A stretch of 64,000 nucleotides of DNA from SKHV01 sp963678565 (GCA_963678565.1 OY782875.1:2914001-2978000), one strand, 5' to 3'. Positions 18,054-28,264 are shown, numbered from the stretch's first letter. The notes: generated from the sequence alone by a model not told the origin. Numbers and translations are program-made.

Positions 18054-21000
18054 TTAATCGATTATACTTTTAGATAGCGGTAATTTCAGTTTAAAAATAC
18101 TTCCCTTGCCAAGTTCTGATTCAACACTAATTTCGCCATTCATTAACTGCATTAGATGTTTACTGATTGCAAGACCTAAGCCGGTTCCTCTGTATAAATT
18201 TTTAATATTGCCTTCGACTTTGAAAAACCGTTGAAAGATATTATCCAACGCAGCTTCATCTATCCCAATTCCGGTATCCTTTACATACAGCATTACGTAC
18301 TCGTTCTCAACAATTTCAAAGATCCCATACTCGATACTTCCCTCTTCGGTAAATTTTAGGGCATTGCTAATTAGGTTGTTTATTACTTGCATCAATCGGG
18401 TGCGATCAGCTAAAACATTAACATTCTGATTGGTATAATTTTGTAGCTTTAACTCAACAGAATTCTTTTTATTGAATTGATCTTTCAGCTGTTCATTAAA
18501 GTTTAAGTAGCAAGTATCTAATAGCTCCTGAAGATTGACCGACTCATTTTGAATTTTAATTTGATTGGCTTCGATTTTTGAGAAATCAATAATATCGTTT
18601 ATTAATTGTAAAAGTGTGTAAGCATTATCCTGTATAATCTTATGAAAGTTATGCTTTAGCTCCAGCTCTATGTCATCATCATCCAGCACATCGAGAAATC
18701 CAATAATGGCATTTAATGGCGTACGAATTTCGTGCGACATATTTGCTAAGAATGCTGATTTTAAACGATCACTTTCTTCTGCTTTATTCTTTTCAATTTC
18801 AAGTGTTTTGGTACGCTCTTCAACTAAATCCTCCAAGTAATACTTGTGCTGAATAAGCTCATCGGCATTGCGTTTCAACAAATTGTAAGCATTGGCATTA
18901 TCGATACTAATATTAATATAGGTTAACAAAGATTGGACATAATTGACTACCTCGTTGTTAAATTCATTCTTCTTGTAACTTTGAATGGTTAATACACCAA
19001 AAAGATTTTTCCTAAGTTTTAGCGGAACAAAAATAAGTGATCTAGGAAATTGCTCTGAGCGAATTTGAAGACTTGAAATATACTTCTTATACTCGCGTTC
19101 CATATCATTAATCACCACAATTTGATTATTTCGTACCGCATATGCTGTAATACTTGTGCTATCATCGAACTCGATTGTAAAAGGAGGTAAATCTTTACCA
19201 TTTTCACGAAAATTAATGAAATCAATTTTATTTGTTTCATCATTGATCATCGCCAAACCAATTATATTAATGTTGGTGATTGGTTTCAAGTATTTTTCAA
19301 CCACCGATAAAATTTCTCTTTCATCGAGTTTGGCTGTTACCTCTTCTCCAAACTGCTTTAATTTTGTTAAATTAACATTGGCGTTATTCAGTTCTAAAGT
19401 TCTCTGATCAACAGCTTTTTGCAATTCTTTTTGAGTAGCAAGAAATCTTCTAGTACGATACTCTATCGTATAAAGAACAGTAAGCCCAAGTAATACAGTA
19501 ATCGCAATATAAAACCACCAAGTTTCCCAAAATGGTTTAGCAATATTAATTTCTATTTCTCGTAGCGTATCAACGATTTTTTGTTGATTATAGCTAGCGT
19601 ATATCTTAAAAGTATAATGACCTGAAGGTAAATTTGTGTAGATCGCTTTATTGTTATAAATGTCGGCAGTTTTCCATTGTTTGTCAAAACCTTCTAATTT
19701 ATAAATAAAGCCACTCTTTTGAGGATTTGCATATTGAAGCGCATCGAAATAAATAGAGAACAACTGACTTGCATAACTTATATTAATTGACTTGGTATTA
19801 TTTAACGATTCGGTTAATACAACATTCCCTTCAACTTCGTCACCGGCATAAACAGGGGAGCCATCAATTTCCAATCGGGTAAATACTAGGTTTGTGTGAT
19901 AGTTAATAGCAGGAAATAAACTAGGATTAAATCGTAATAAACCATTCTTGGTTCCAAAATATAAATCTCCACTTGCGCTTTTGAAACCACTATTAATATT
20001 AAATTCGTTGCTTGGAAGTTTTTCCTCAATGGTATATAAATCAACAGTGATTGAATCGCGATCATAGCTTTTATATCCATTAATTTGCATCAACCCATGA
20101 TTCGAACTTACCCACAAATTATCAAGATCGTCTGCAACAATAGAATAGATACTATAGGCAGGTTTAAATAACAGAAAACTATAATCGATAAACTGATCTG
20201 AGACAAAATTATACAATGCTAATCCTTTGCTGCTGCCAATCCACAAATTATTATTTTCATCGATGTACAAGCTGTACACATAATCACCAAGAATTGAATC
20301 ATTTTTATATAACTGCATTTCTCCACTCGTTTGGCTAAATTTCCAGAAGGATTTCTTGGCTCCAATATATACTTGATCATTTCCACTTGTTATTCCATAC
20401 GAAAAATCATTACCAATATACCGAAACTTGTTACTTCCCTTTTCAAGATAACTTAGTACTCCCGCAACATTTCGTTCTTTACTGAAACTGATGGTCCATA
20501 AATTTTCACGTTCATCAATATAGGTGGTATATATTTTCGAAAAATCAATTGCCTCATCTCCATTTTGTATTTCAGTGATTACTTTGAATTTATCTTTACT
20601 TTTTGAATAATAATTCAATCCACCATTATTGGTTCCTGCCCAAAAATCACCATTTTTTAATACGGATAATGCTTTCACATCGGAATAACTTAACGAACCT
20701 GCTACGTTTGGCTCGCTAACGATGTAGTCAAATTTCATCGAATTAACATTCAGAATATTGATTCCTTTTTCAGTTCCGACGTAGATATTCCCTTCTTCAT
20801 CTTCATCCACAACAAAGCAATTACCATTATTTAACGAATTAACATCGTTTTCCTCTGCCTCATAAGAAATAAATTTTTTTGCTTTCAAATTGGCATAATT
20901 CACCCCTCCTGCATATGTTCCCAACCAAAGTCCGTTGGCATCATCAATAAAACTAGTAATCACAGAATTGTGTGACAATTTAGAAACTAAATGTGATGAA

Positions 21001-21917
21001 TTTGCATAAGATTCAAAATGATCTGCTTCCTTATCTAAGATATAAATCCCGGCTCTAGTTCCTGCATAAAAATCACCATTGGAATCTTCGAAAAATGTTC
21101 TAACTCGTGTTGAATATGGAGTGATTGGATCCATAGTATAATGGACAAAAACTGAATCTGAACTTCTAAAACGATATGCTCCATCGTTCAAGGTCCCAAA
21201 CCATTGGTTGCCATCTTTATCAATATACGCACCTTCAAATCGCAAATCCTCTATGGAATTCCCAATATCAGTTTTTATATCAAATGGTACAATGTCATTA
21301 ATCGTTTTATCAAAAAGTTTAATTCCTGAAGTAAGAAGGGATATCCAAATATAATTGTTGGGTAAGCACAATAGATTGTTGATTCCATCTACTTCTAAAC
21401 TAGTATTTGATTTATTGAATTTATAGAATTGTCTTTGCTTAACATCGTATTTTAATAATCCATGCTCCGAAGCTAACCACAAATTATTATCTAAATCTTC
21501 CTTAATATTATAGATTGCATCATTATCATTCAGTACCTCATTAACGACCCGATCGAAGTCATCTGTTCGTGCATTATATTTACAAAGTCCTTTATCGGTT
21601 GCCACCCACAAAACTCCATTTTTATCTAAAATTACTTCATAAACTAAATTTGATGGAAGACTATTAACATTATCTTTTTCACTGTAATAGCTCGACACAC
21701 TTGTCGAATTCAATCTATTTAATCCATATTCGGTACCAACCCAAATATAACCAGTAGCATCTTCACAAATTGAGTATACATGGCTATTAGATAAACCAGA
21801 ATTAACGTTAATTGGCCGAAAAGAATGCTGGTAATTTAACTTATTGGTGTTAGCTTTAACCTGCAAACTAAAAATGAGTAAAAGACTAGCTAAAATATTG
21901 ATAATATGATTTTTCAT
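18054..21917 (-). CDS. two-component sensor kinase with beta-propeller, Y_Y_Y, GAF and histidine kinase domains
   Basis: This 1287-residue protein has a signal peptide (about 1-22), then many Reg_prop repeats of the type 'dlWigt..Gl' forming two seven-bladed propellers (about 30-730) and a Y_Y_Y domain (about 735-790). One membrane helix follows at about 800-820, then a coiled coil, a GAF-like domain (about 865-1020), a second coiled coil and a kinase core. The H-box is SHEIRTPLNAI with the phospho-His near 1061; the ATPase motifs are DTGIGID and GTGLGLAI. Most Bacteroidota proteins with this front end are hybrid regulators of glycan use with REC and AraC HTH domains; this one lacks both and carries a GAF instead, so it must signal to a separate regulator. 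No polysaccharide-use genes lie directly beside it. Confidence 0.94.
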   Translation of the reverse strand: MKNHIINILASLLLIFSLQVKANTNKLNYQHSFRPINVNSGLSNSHVYSICEDATGYIWVGTEYGLNRLNSTSVSSYYSEKDNVNSLPSNLVYEVILDKNGVLWVATDKGLCKYNARTDDFDRVVNEVLNDNDAIYNIKEDLDNNLWLASEHGLLKYDVKQRQFYKFNKSNTSLEVDGINNLLCLPNNYIWISLLTSGIKLFDKTINDIVPFDIKTDIGNSIEDLRFEGAYIDKDGNQWFGTLNDGAYRFRSSDSVFVHYTMDPITPYSTRVRTFFEDSNGDFYAGTRAGIYILDKEADHFESYANSSHLVSKLSHNSVITSFIDDANGLWLGTYAGGVNYANLKAKKFISYEAEENDVNSLNNGNCFVVDEDEEGNIYVGTEKGINILNVNSMKFDYIVSEPNVAGSLSYSDVKALSVLKNGDFWAGTNNGGLNYYSKSKDKFKVITEIQNGDEAIDFSKIYTTYIDERENLWTISFSKERNVAGVLSYLEKGSNKFRYIGNDFSYGITSGNDQVYIGAKKSFWKFSQTSGEMQLYKNDSILGDYVYSLYIDENNNLWIGSSKGLALYNFVSDQFIDYSFLLFKPAYSIYSIVADDLDNLWVSSNHGLMQINGYKSYDRDSITVDLYTIEEKLPSNEFNINSGFKSASGDLYFGTKNGLLRFNPSLFPAINYHTNLVFTRLEIDGSPVYAGDEVEGNVVLTESLNNTKSINISYASQLFSIYFDALQYANPQKSGFIYKLEGFDKQWKTADIYNNKAIYTNLPSGHYTFKIYASYNQQKIVDTLREIEINIAKPFWETWWFYIAITVLLGLTVLYTIEYRTRRFLATQKELQKAVDQRTLELNNANVNLTKLKQFGEEVTAKLDEREILSVVEKYLKPITNINIIGLAMINDETNKIDFINFRENGKDLPPFTIEFDDSTSITAYAVRNNQIVVINDMEREYKKYISSLQIRSEQFPRSLIFVPLKLRKNLFGVLTIQSYKKNEFNNEVVNYVQSLLTYINISIDNANAYNLLKRNADELIQHKYYLEDLVEERTKTLEIEKNKAEESDRLKSAFLANMSHEIRTPLNAIIGFLDVLDDDDIELELKHNFHKIIQDNAYTLLQLINDIIDFSKIEANQIKIQNESVNLQELLDTCYLNFNEQLKDQFNKKNSVELKLQNYTNQNVNVLADRTRLMQVINNLISNALKFTEEGSIEYGIFEIVENEYVMLYVKDTGIGIDEAALDNIFQRFFKVEGNIKNLYRGTGLGLAISKHLMQLMNGEISVESELGKGSIFKLKLPLSKSIID

Positions 21918-22007
21918 AGTTCAAGTTAGTAGTTTAAAGTTATAAGATTTTTTGAAAACACAAATTATAGTATGAATTATGTTAATAAGCGCACAAAGAA
22001 GAATTAG

Positions 22008-23048
22008 ATGGAAAAAATAAAAATAAAGAAAGGCTTTGCCAGCGACAATAATTCGGGAGTGCATCCTGAAGTTTTAAAAGCAATGAGTGTAGTAAACCAA
22101 GGACATGCGATTGGATATGGAGATGATGATTATACGCAACAAGCAATTGAACTTTTCAAGCAGCAATTTGGCAAATCGATTGATGTTTATTTTGTATTTA
22201 ACGGCACCGGAGCCAACGTACTTGCCTTAAACACCTTAACTCACTCATTCAATTCAATTCTTTGTGCCTCAACGGCGCATATTATGGTCGATGAATGTGG
22301 AGCGCCAGAAAAATCGACGGGCTGTAAATTAATCCCCATTGAAACAACCAATGGGAAATTGACGCCTGAATTGATAAAACCACATTTGCATGGATTTGGT
22401 TTTGAACACCATTCACAGGCAAAAGTAATCTCCATCTCGCAGGTTACCGAATTGGGCACAATTTATACAATTGACGAAATTAAAGCCATTGCCGATTTGG
22501 CACATCAGTACAATATGTACTTGCATTTAGACGGTGCACGAATAGCCAATGCTGCTGTTGAACTGAATAAAACATTTAAAGAAATAACAGTTGATGCAGG
22601 TGTTGATGTACTTTCGTTTGGGGGTACAAAAAATGGATTAATGTTTGGCGAGGCCGTTGTGTTTTTTGATAAAAGATGCTCAATTAACTCGAAATACTTG
22701 CGTAAACAAGAAACCCAATTGTATTCGAAAATGCGTTACATCGCTGCACAATTTATTGCCTATTTTAACAACGACTTGTGGAAAACCAATGCAACACATT
22801 CAAATGAATTGGCCAAAATTCTGCATCAAGAAGTGACTAAATTGGGCATTGAAATAACCCAAAAGGTTGAAGCCAATGGAATCTTTGCCATTTTACCCGA
22901 TGATATTCGCGATGAACTAACAAAATCGTATTTCTTTTATCCTTGGGATGAAGAAAAGCATGAAGTGCGTTGGATGACCTCCTTCGACTCCACCAAAGAA
23001 GATGTACAAAGTTTTGTGAACAAATTAAAAACGCTGCTGAATAAATGA
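22008..23048 (+). CDS. low-specificity L-threonine aldolase
   Basis: This 346-residue PLP enzyme of the beta-eliminating lyase/threonine aldolase family cleaves L-threonine or allo-threonine to glycine and acetaldehyde. The PLP Lys is K208 in the motif GGTKNG, preceded by the LHLDGARIANA segment that holds the cofactor-binding Asp and the substrate Arg. The N-terminal FASDN motif is also typical. Length is normal. The stop overlaps the start of the rhomboid gene by 4 bases (ATGA), so the two are translationally coupled. The family resemblance is strong; strict substrate specificity cannot be read from sequence. Confidence 0.93.
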   Translation: MEKIKIKKGFASDNNSGVHPEVLKAMSVVNQGHAIGYGDDDYTQQAIELFKQQFGKSIDVYFVFNGTGANVLALNTLTHSFNSILCASTAHIMVDECGAPEKSTGCKLIPIETTNGKLTPELIKPHLHGFGFEHHSQAKVISISQVTELGTIYTIDEIKAIADLAHQYNMYLHLDGARIANAAVELNKTFKEITVDAGVDVLSFGGTKNGLMFGEAVVFFDKRCSINSKYLRKQETQLYSKMRYIAAQFIAYFNNDLWKTNATHSNELAKILHQEVTKLGIEITQKVEANGIFAILPDDIRDELTKSYFFYPWDEEKHEVRWMTSFDSTKEDVQSFVNKLKTLLNK

Positions 23049-23755
23049 GCAGAATGATTTTCAAATATTATCCCGAACCATTTGATGAAGAAAACAAAGA
23101 GCTGGAAAAAAAGATTTTTAAGTTAAGCCTGATCATCCCATCATTATTTGTATTTGCCTTATTGTTTATCAGGTTTGCCGAAGACTTTTTAGGAGTGGAA
23201 TTAACACATTTAGGAGTATACCCACGAGCAATAAAAGGATTGATCGGAATTTTAACAGGGCCATTTATTCATGCCGATTGGAAACATGCCATTGGAAACG
23301 CTGGCTCATTTTTCGTTTTGGCAAGCAGCCTCTTCTACTTTTACCGAAAACAGGCACTAAAAATATTTACAATTAATTATTTTGTTACCGGCATTTTGCT
23401 TTGGGCCATTGGCCGCGATGCTTGGCATATTGGAGCCAGCGGTGTAATTTATGGTTTGGCTGCCTTTCTATTTCTCTCGGGTATTTTGCGTAACGACTTA
23501 CGACTTTTGGTGATTGCCCTCATTGTAACCTTTTTATATGGAAGCATGTTTTGGGGATTGTTTCCTATCGAAGAAAAAATTTCGTGGGAAGGACATCTAA
23601 GTGGCACCATATCGGGCATATTGTTAGCACTCATCTTTATTAAGCATGGGCCACCACGTCGAAAATTTGAATGGGAAGAGGAAGAAGAGGAAGAAGAAAC
23701 GGAAGAGAAGGAAAATGAAAAAGAATTAACAGAACTAGATATAAAGAAGGAGTAG
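23045..23755 (+). CDS. rhomboid-family intramembrane serine protease
   Basis: This 236-residue membrane protein has six helices. The catalytic serine is in GASG (Ser132) and the partner histidine is in the last helix (WEGHLSG, His184), giving the rhomboid Ser-His dyad. The L1-loop/TM2 segment HADWKHAIGNAGSF carries the conserved His and Asn that form the oxyanion hole. After the last helix the protein has a highly acidic tail with a run of glutamates (about 200-236). The start codon overlaps the threonine aldolase stop (ATGA). Substrates are unknown. Confidence 0.93.
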   Translation: MSRMIFKYYPEPFDEENKELEKKIFKLSLIIPSLFVFALLFIRFAEDFLGVELTHLGVYPRAIKGLIGILTGPFIHADWKHAIGNAGSFFVLASSLFYFYRKQALKIFTINYFVTGILLWAIGRDAWHIGASGVIYGLAAFLFLSGILRNDLRLLVIALIVTFLYGSMFWGLFPIEEKISWEGHLSGTISGILLALIFIKHGPPRRKFEWEEEEEEEETEEKENEKELTELDIKKE

Positions 23756-23839
23756 CTGTAGTTTTGGGCCAGATTAAACTTAAATCTGATGATCGTTTTT
23801 GGAAATATTCAATTAACACAAACAAACATCATGTTTGAA

Positions 23840-23872
23840 TTGGATGCAAGATCAAAAAAAAAACTACTTTTG
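23840..23872 (+). promoter_or_regulatory. candidate promoter for nusB
   Basis: TTG at 23840-23842 and TACTTTTG at 23865-23872 are separated by 22 bases. The second element is an exact match to the Bacteroidota -7 consensus TAnnTTTG, 33 bases before the nusB ATG. Confidence 0.55.
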
Positions 23873-23905
23873 CAGCGAATTGAAAATTTAAAGTTCTAAG
23901 AAAAG

Positions 23906-24853
23906 ATGATTAGCCGTCGAATTATCAGAGTTAAGGTGATGCAAACGCTTTATGCGTTCAGAAACTCTTCAGGTCAAAGCCTGAATTTAGCAGAAAAAGA
24001 GTTAAACTTTAGTATTGGCAAAACCTACGACCTGTACCATTGGTTGTTACTTTTAATAAATGAAGTACACACTTTTGCTGAAAATAGATTGGAGCAAAAT
24101 AAGTTAAAACAACTTCCTACCCAAGAAGACCTTAATCCGAATACAAAATTTATCAACAACCAAATCATTCTAAAATTACAAGAGAATGAAGCCTTGGCAA
24201 AGTACACCGAAAATAACAAATTAGGCTGGGTACTTTTTCCTAAATTCATCAAAGAACTTTACACAAAGCTTGTCGAGTCGGAGTACTATCAGGAGTACAT
24301 GAAAGATGAAAACACCTCTTTAAAACAAGATCGAAAATTGGTTGAGTTTTTCTATACCGATATTGTTGCGCCTAACGAAGAACTATATTCTTTACTCGAA
24401 GAACAAAGTATTTATTGGAACGATGATGTAGAATTTGTTTTAGGAATGATCATCAAAACCGTAAGCAAATTCAAATTAAGTACGCTTCCTTCTAAGTCCT
24501 TACTTCCGTTATACAAAGACGAAGAAGACCGTGAGTACACAAAAAAACTATTTCGAAAATCAATTTTAGAATACGATACGCACAAAGAAATTATCGAAAA
24601 ACACTTACATAATTGGGATTTAGATCGTGTTGCATTTATCGATATTTTATTAATTGAATTGGCAATTTGTGAGTTCCTTTATTTCCCTTCGATTCCAACA
24701 AAAGTTACTTTGAACGAATACATCGATTTAGCGAAATTCTACAGCTCGAAAAAGAGCAGAACTTTCATCAATGGTATTTTAGATAAAATTTTAAAAAGCC
24801 TCGAACAGGAAGAAAAGATTGTAAAAGTTGGACGAGGATTGATTAACAAATAG
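23906..24853 (+). CDS. nusB: transcription antitermination protein NusB
   Basis: This is a 315-residue protein. The C-terminal part (about 185-310) has the NusB fold signature: the helix with RVAFIDILLIELAICEF, then a PTKVTLNEYIDLAKFYSS segment, SRTFINGILDKI and a terminal helix. The start MISRRIIRVKVMQTLYA is also typical. Bacteroidota NusB is about twice as long as the E. coli protein because of an insert in the middle, and this one has it. NusB binds boxA RNA with NusE and helps rRNA antitermination. yajC follows 145 bases later with its own promoter. Confidence 0.95.
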   Translation: MISRRIIRVKVMQTLYAFRNSSGQSLNLAEKELNFSIGKTYDLYHWLLLLINEVHTFAENRLEQNKLKQLPTQEDLNPNTKFINNQIILKLQENEALAKYTENNKLGWVLFPKFIKELYTKLVESEYYQEYMKDENTSLKQDRKLVEFFYTDIVAPNEELYSLLEEQSIYWNDDVEFVLGMIIKTVSKFKLSTLPSKSLLPLYKDEEDREYTKKLFRKSILEYDTHKEIIEKHLHNWDLDRVAFIDILLIELAICEFLYFPSIPTKVTLNEYIDLAKFYSSKKSRTFINGILDKILKSLEQEEKIVKVGRGLINK

Positions 24854-24914
24854 ATTGATCCATCTGCCATTATACTTAACGAATTAGTTAAAAATCTGTA
24901 AAAGAGAACTAATA

Positions 24915-24945
24915 TTTGGTGATATGGCTTAAATAAATAACTTTG
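24915..24945 (+). promoter_or_regulatory. promoter for yajC
   Basis: TTTG at 24915-24918, a 19-base spacer, and TAACTTTG at 24938-24945 form an exact Bacteroidota housekeeping promoter. It leaves a leader of about 45 bases before the yajC ATG at 24998. Confidence 0.7.
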
Positions 24946-24997
24946 AATTCCGTTTTTAGAACGAATAGTCTCAAAAAAAATATTAAATAATAAAAAT

Positions 24998-25321
24998 ATG
25001 ACATTGTTAAATTACATTTTAATGGCAGCACCTGCCGGGGGAGAAGAAAGCAATCCATTGCAAATGTTTCTTCCTTTGATCGCAATCATGGTTATTTTCT
25101 GGTTATTCATGATTCGTCCACAAGCTAAAAAGCAAAAAGAACTTAGAAAATTCCGTGAATCAATTCAAAAAGGCGACAAAGTAATTACTGCCGGAGGAAT
25201 TTATGGAAAAGTTGTTAGCGTTAAGGACAATCAAGTGGTGATGCAAGTTGACGAAAACACTAAAATCACTGTTGACAAAACAAGTGTACTAAAAGATTCA
25301 ACTGATTTACAACAAAAATAA
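24998..25321 (+). CDS. yajC: preprotein translocase subunit YajC
   Basis: This 107-residue protein has one membrane helix (about 27-45, PLIAIMVIFWLFMIRP) followed by the conserved QAKKQKELRKF region and a small beta domain with GDKVITAGGIYGKV. This is the YajC pattern; the protein associates with SecDF in the inner membrane. Length and layout are normal for the family. It has its own promoter and is followed by a hairpin. Confidence 0.96.
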   Translation: MTLLNYILMAAPAGGEESNPLQMFLPLIAIMVIFWLFMIRPQAKKQKELRKFRESIQKGDKVITAGGIYGKVVSVKDNQVVMQVDENTKITVDKTSVLKDSTDLQQK

Positions 25322-25341
25322 ATTTCAATTGTAAATTGATG

Positions 25342-25378
25342 AATGGTGAATTGTTAAAAAACGGTTCACCATTTATTT
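25342..25378 (+). terminator. hairpin, probable terminator after yajC
   Basis: A 9-bp stem AATGGTGAA/TTCACCATT with a 14-base loop is followed by the weak T tract TATTTTA. It lies between yajC and the NUDIX gene. Confidence 0.55.
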
Positions 25379-25397
25379 TACCCTAAATTTGATACCC

Positions 25398-25838
25398 GTG
25401 GCTTATACTTATCAATATCCTCGTCCGGCCGTTACAACCGATGCAATTGTTTTAACGCAAAAAGAAAACCAACTACACTTACTTTTGATTCAACGTGGAA
25501 TTGAACCATTTAAAGGAATGTGGGGATTTCCGGGCGGATTTGTAAATATGGACGAACCATTAGAAATTGCTTGCGCCCGCGAGTTGGAAGAAGAAACTGG
25601 ATTAAAAAATATTGATTTAGAGCAATTTATTACGGCAGGTGCTGTCAACCGCGATCCACGTCACCGTACAATTTCAATCGTGTATTGGGGAATCGCCTTG
25701 CCAAATCAAAAAGTACAAGCAGGCGATGATGCTGCAAAAGCACAATGGTTTCCAATTCATGCGCTTCCTGAGTTAGCATTCGATCATCAAAAAATCATTG
25801 ATCAATTTAAAGAAAAAATCGTTCCTAGCCTTTTCTAA
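25398..25838 (+). CDS. NUDIX hydrolase
   Basis: This protein of about 146 residues has a perfect Nudix box: G-x5-E-x7-R-E-L-E-E-E-T-G-L (from GFVNMDEPLE, about residues 46-68). It is preceded by GMWGFPGG. The N-terminal YPRPAVTTDAIVL and the QWFPIHALPELAFDH segment near the end match the ADP-ribose/nucleoside-diphosphate hydrolase branch common in Bacteroidota, but the substrate cannot be assigned. The start is uncertain: GTG at 25398 gives the usual N-terminus, while TTG at 25389 would add three residues; there is no ATG. Its stop overlaps the convergent TonB receptor gene by 4 bases. Confidence 0.92.
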   Translation: MAYTYQYPRPAVTTDAIVLTQKENQLHLLLIQRGIEPFKGMWGFPGGFVNMDEPLEIACARELEEETGLKNIDLEQFITAGAVNRDPRHRTISIVYWGIALPNQKVQAGDDAAKAQWFPIHALPELAFDHQKIIDQFKEKIVPSLF

Positions 25839-28264
25839 AAATCGGCACGAACTTTTAAGTTGAATAATCTTCCGGTTAAGTAATTCGGAACAGGATAATA
25901 TTGATTCGTGTAATCAGCAATCCAAAAATAAGAAGATGGGTTTTTGATATCGATCATATTAAAAATTTCAACACTTACTTTAAAGTTATTGAAACGATCA
26001 AAGAAATCGGCATTGGTTAAATTCTTCCCATTGCTTACAATTGCACGGGTAAATCCGATATCAAAACGTCGATAAGTGTCAAAACGCCCAGTATGTCTCC
26101 AGCGTTCAGATTTGGGAGGACCAAACGGCATTCCCGTAATTAAGTGTCCGGTCATGTGCATTTGATAAGCAGGATTACCGGGCATGTAGTCTTCAAAGTA
26201 AATACTAAATTTAAACCGCTGATCATTAGGTCGTGGGATGTAACCAACCAGTTTTCCTTCTGCATTTCTGTCGCCCACTAAATTCTCCATGGTTTTCATC
26301 ACCGACAAACTTGCCCACGATTGGGTTCCGCTCACAAATTCTCCATTGATTTTCAGATCAATTCCGGTTGAAAATCCATTGGATATTTCATCCGACAAAT
26401 ATCGAATTCGAACATTCTCGTATTGGTAGGGAATTAAATTTCGTAACATTTTATAATATAACTCTCCGGTGAATTTAAAAGGTCGATCCCACGCAATGAA
26501 AGAATAATCAACACCGGCAACCGAATGAATTGAATAAGGCGTTTGAATTTCTTTATTGATCTTCCCCGCCACATTTTTCAACTCTCGATAAAAAGGTGGT
26601 TGATGGTACCACCCAAATGATAAACGCGCTATTATATCGCGTTGTCGCCCCGTTTTTAAAGAGGCAGAAAATCGTGGACTAAAGGTAAAACGATCGGTAT
26701 ACGTCCAATAATGAGTTCGCAAACCACCTGTTAACAAAAGTTTTCCAATCCCAATCGGGAATAAATGAGAATCCTGCACATATCCTGTAAATCGAAATTG
26801 TTGATGTGAATAATTGGTCCGAGTCGTTTTATACAAATTAACACTGCTTATTGAATAAGGTAAAGAATATCCTGCCGAATCGCGATATTCCCACTCATTC
26901 ATTGCATCGTAAATATCTTCTATTTTACCGGTTATACCCCATCGCAGATAATTATCACCAGCAACTCGACCACCTTTATGTGAAAAACTATAAACGCGTG
27001 CCTTTATCAAGTTACGCCCATGCTCAAGATATTTTCCAATCCCCAAGTTTAAACTGCTATCGCCATAATTTTCCGAGCCATAATCATTATCCAATTCATT
27101 AAAATAATAAGTTCCGGCGATATCGTAACTTTCTGCTTCGTTGGTATCATAAGCCGAGGCAATTAATTTCAAAATTGTATTTCTATTCGGTCTGAAATTA
27201 ATTGAAAAGGCACCAGTGTAAGTTTCGTAACTATCTACTTCTTGCCCATCGAAATATACACTTAAGCTATATGGAATATTAAAGGTTCCAAACTCTGTAC
27301 GGCGATCCTGCGGAATAAATTGATATTTGTTTTTAGAGGCAGTACCCAAAAAACTAAGCTTCAGTTTATCTGTAAGCTGATAGGTAAAATAGCCTTGGTA
27401 ATCGAAATACGATGGAAAATACTCTCCCTTTTCTTCCAAGGTTGAAAGTAAGAACTTATAGTTTTTGTAACGAGTTCCCATATTATAGGTAAACTTGCCA
27501 TTTTTGCTTACATCTTCGGCATGCACGGTTCCGCCAATTAAGCTAGCCATAGCGGATGCTTTAAATTCAGTTGGTATATTGTATTGAATATTCAAAACCG
27601 ACGACATTTTATCGCCATAACGAGCATCAAAACCACCTGCTGAAAATTCGATCGAAGAAACCATATTCGAGTTGATAAAACTCAAGCCTTCTTGCTGCCC
27701 CGAGCGAATTAAAAATGGTCGATACACCTCAATGTCATTTACATAAACCAAGTTTTCATCGAAACTACCGCCACGTACCGAATAATTGTTACTTAATTCG
27801 TTGGTAGAAGTTACTCCAGCCAGTGTTTTTAAAACCCCTTCAACGCTCCCCATTCCAACATCGGGCAAACCACCAACCGATCGTGGATCTATACGGCTCA
27901 TATTTCCACTGGTTTGTCGCTGACCACCAACAACAACTTCACCTAATTCTTCTTGCTTTGATTGAAGTTGCACACTCAACTGCATCATCTCTTCAGCTTC
28001 GGCTTCAACAACCTCTTCGTGCATTTCAAAACCAATACTTGAAAAAACAACGGTTACAGGCCTTCCAGAAGGAATACGCAGGAGATATTCTCCATTTTTA
28101 AGAGTAGTAGTACCAATTGGATAATCTTTCAAAGAAACATTTACCAACTCGAGTACCTCGCCCTTTTCGTCAGTAACTTCTCCAATTAATGTAGCATTGG
28201 AGTTTTGCGACCAAGTGAATAGCGATTGCAGTAAAATTAGGATTACGATTAGTAGCTTTTTCAT
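25835..28264 (-). CDS. TonB-dependent outer membrane receptor with CarboxypepD_reg-like N-terminal domain
   Basis: Starting at MKKLL (28264), the protein has 809 residues, with a signal peptide ending at WSQ, a carboxypeptidase regulatory-like beta domain (about 25-100), a plug domain (about 110-230; GGFDARYGDKMSSVLNI is the end of the plug) and a 22-strand barrel ending with NLKVRADF. The frame can be extended to 28285, but an exact -7 element (TATTTTTG on the minus strand) at 28274-28281 argues for the shorter start. There is no SusD partner, so this is not a classical Sus pair. Iron-siderophore, vitamin or peptide uptake are all possible. It stands alone between the NUDIX and LysE genes. 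Confidence 0.92.
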   Translation of the reverse strand: MKKLLIVILILLQSLFTWSQNSNATLIGEVTDEKGEVLELVNVSLKDYPIGTTTLKNGEYLLRIPSGRPVTVVFSSIGFEMHEEVVEAEAEEMMQLSVQLQSKQEELGEVVVGGQRQTSGNMSRIDPRSVGGLPDVGMGSVEGVLKTLAGVTSTNELSNNYSVRGGSFDENLVYVNDIEVYRPFLIRSGQQEGLSFINSNMVSSIEFSAGGFDARYGDKMSSVLNIQYNIPTEFKASAMASLIGGTVHAEDVSKNGKFTYNMGTRYKNYKFLLSTLEEKGEYFPSYFDYQGYFTYQLTDKLKLSFLGTASKNKYQFIPQDRRTEFGTFNIPYSLSVYFDGQEVDSYETYTGAFSINFRPNRNTILKLIASAYDTNEAESYDIAGTYYFNELDNDYGSENYGDSSLNLGIGKYLEHGRNLIKARVYSFSHKGGRVAGDNYLRWGITGKIEDIYDAMNEWEYRDSAGYSLPYSISSVNLYKTTRTNYSHQQFRFTGYVQDSHLFPIGIGKLLLTGGLRTHYWTYTDRFTFSPRFSASLKTGRQRDIIARLSFGWYHQPPFYRELKNVAGKINKEIQTPYSIHSVAGVDYSFIAWDRPFKFTGELYYKMLRNLIPYQYENVRIRYLSDEISNGFSTGIDLKINGEFVSGTQSWASLSVMKTMENLVGDRNAEGKLVGYIPRPNDQRFKFSIYFEDYMPGNPAYQMHMTGHLITGMPFGPPKSERWRHTGRFDTYRRFDIGFTRAIVSNGKNLTNADFFDRFNNFKVSVEIFNMIDIKNPSSYFWIADYTNQYYPVPNYLTGRLFNLKVRADF

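Noticed and set aside
25834..25838. 4-base overlap of the NUDIX and TonB receptor genes as a sign of a wrong gene end
   Set aside because: Both proteins end with normal family C-termini; short convergent overlaps are common.
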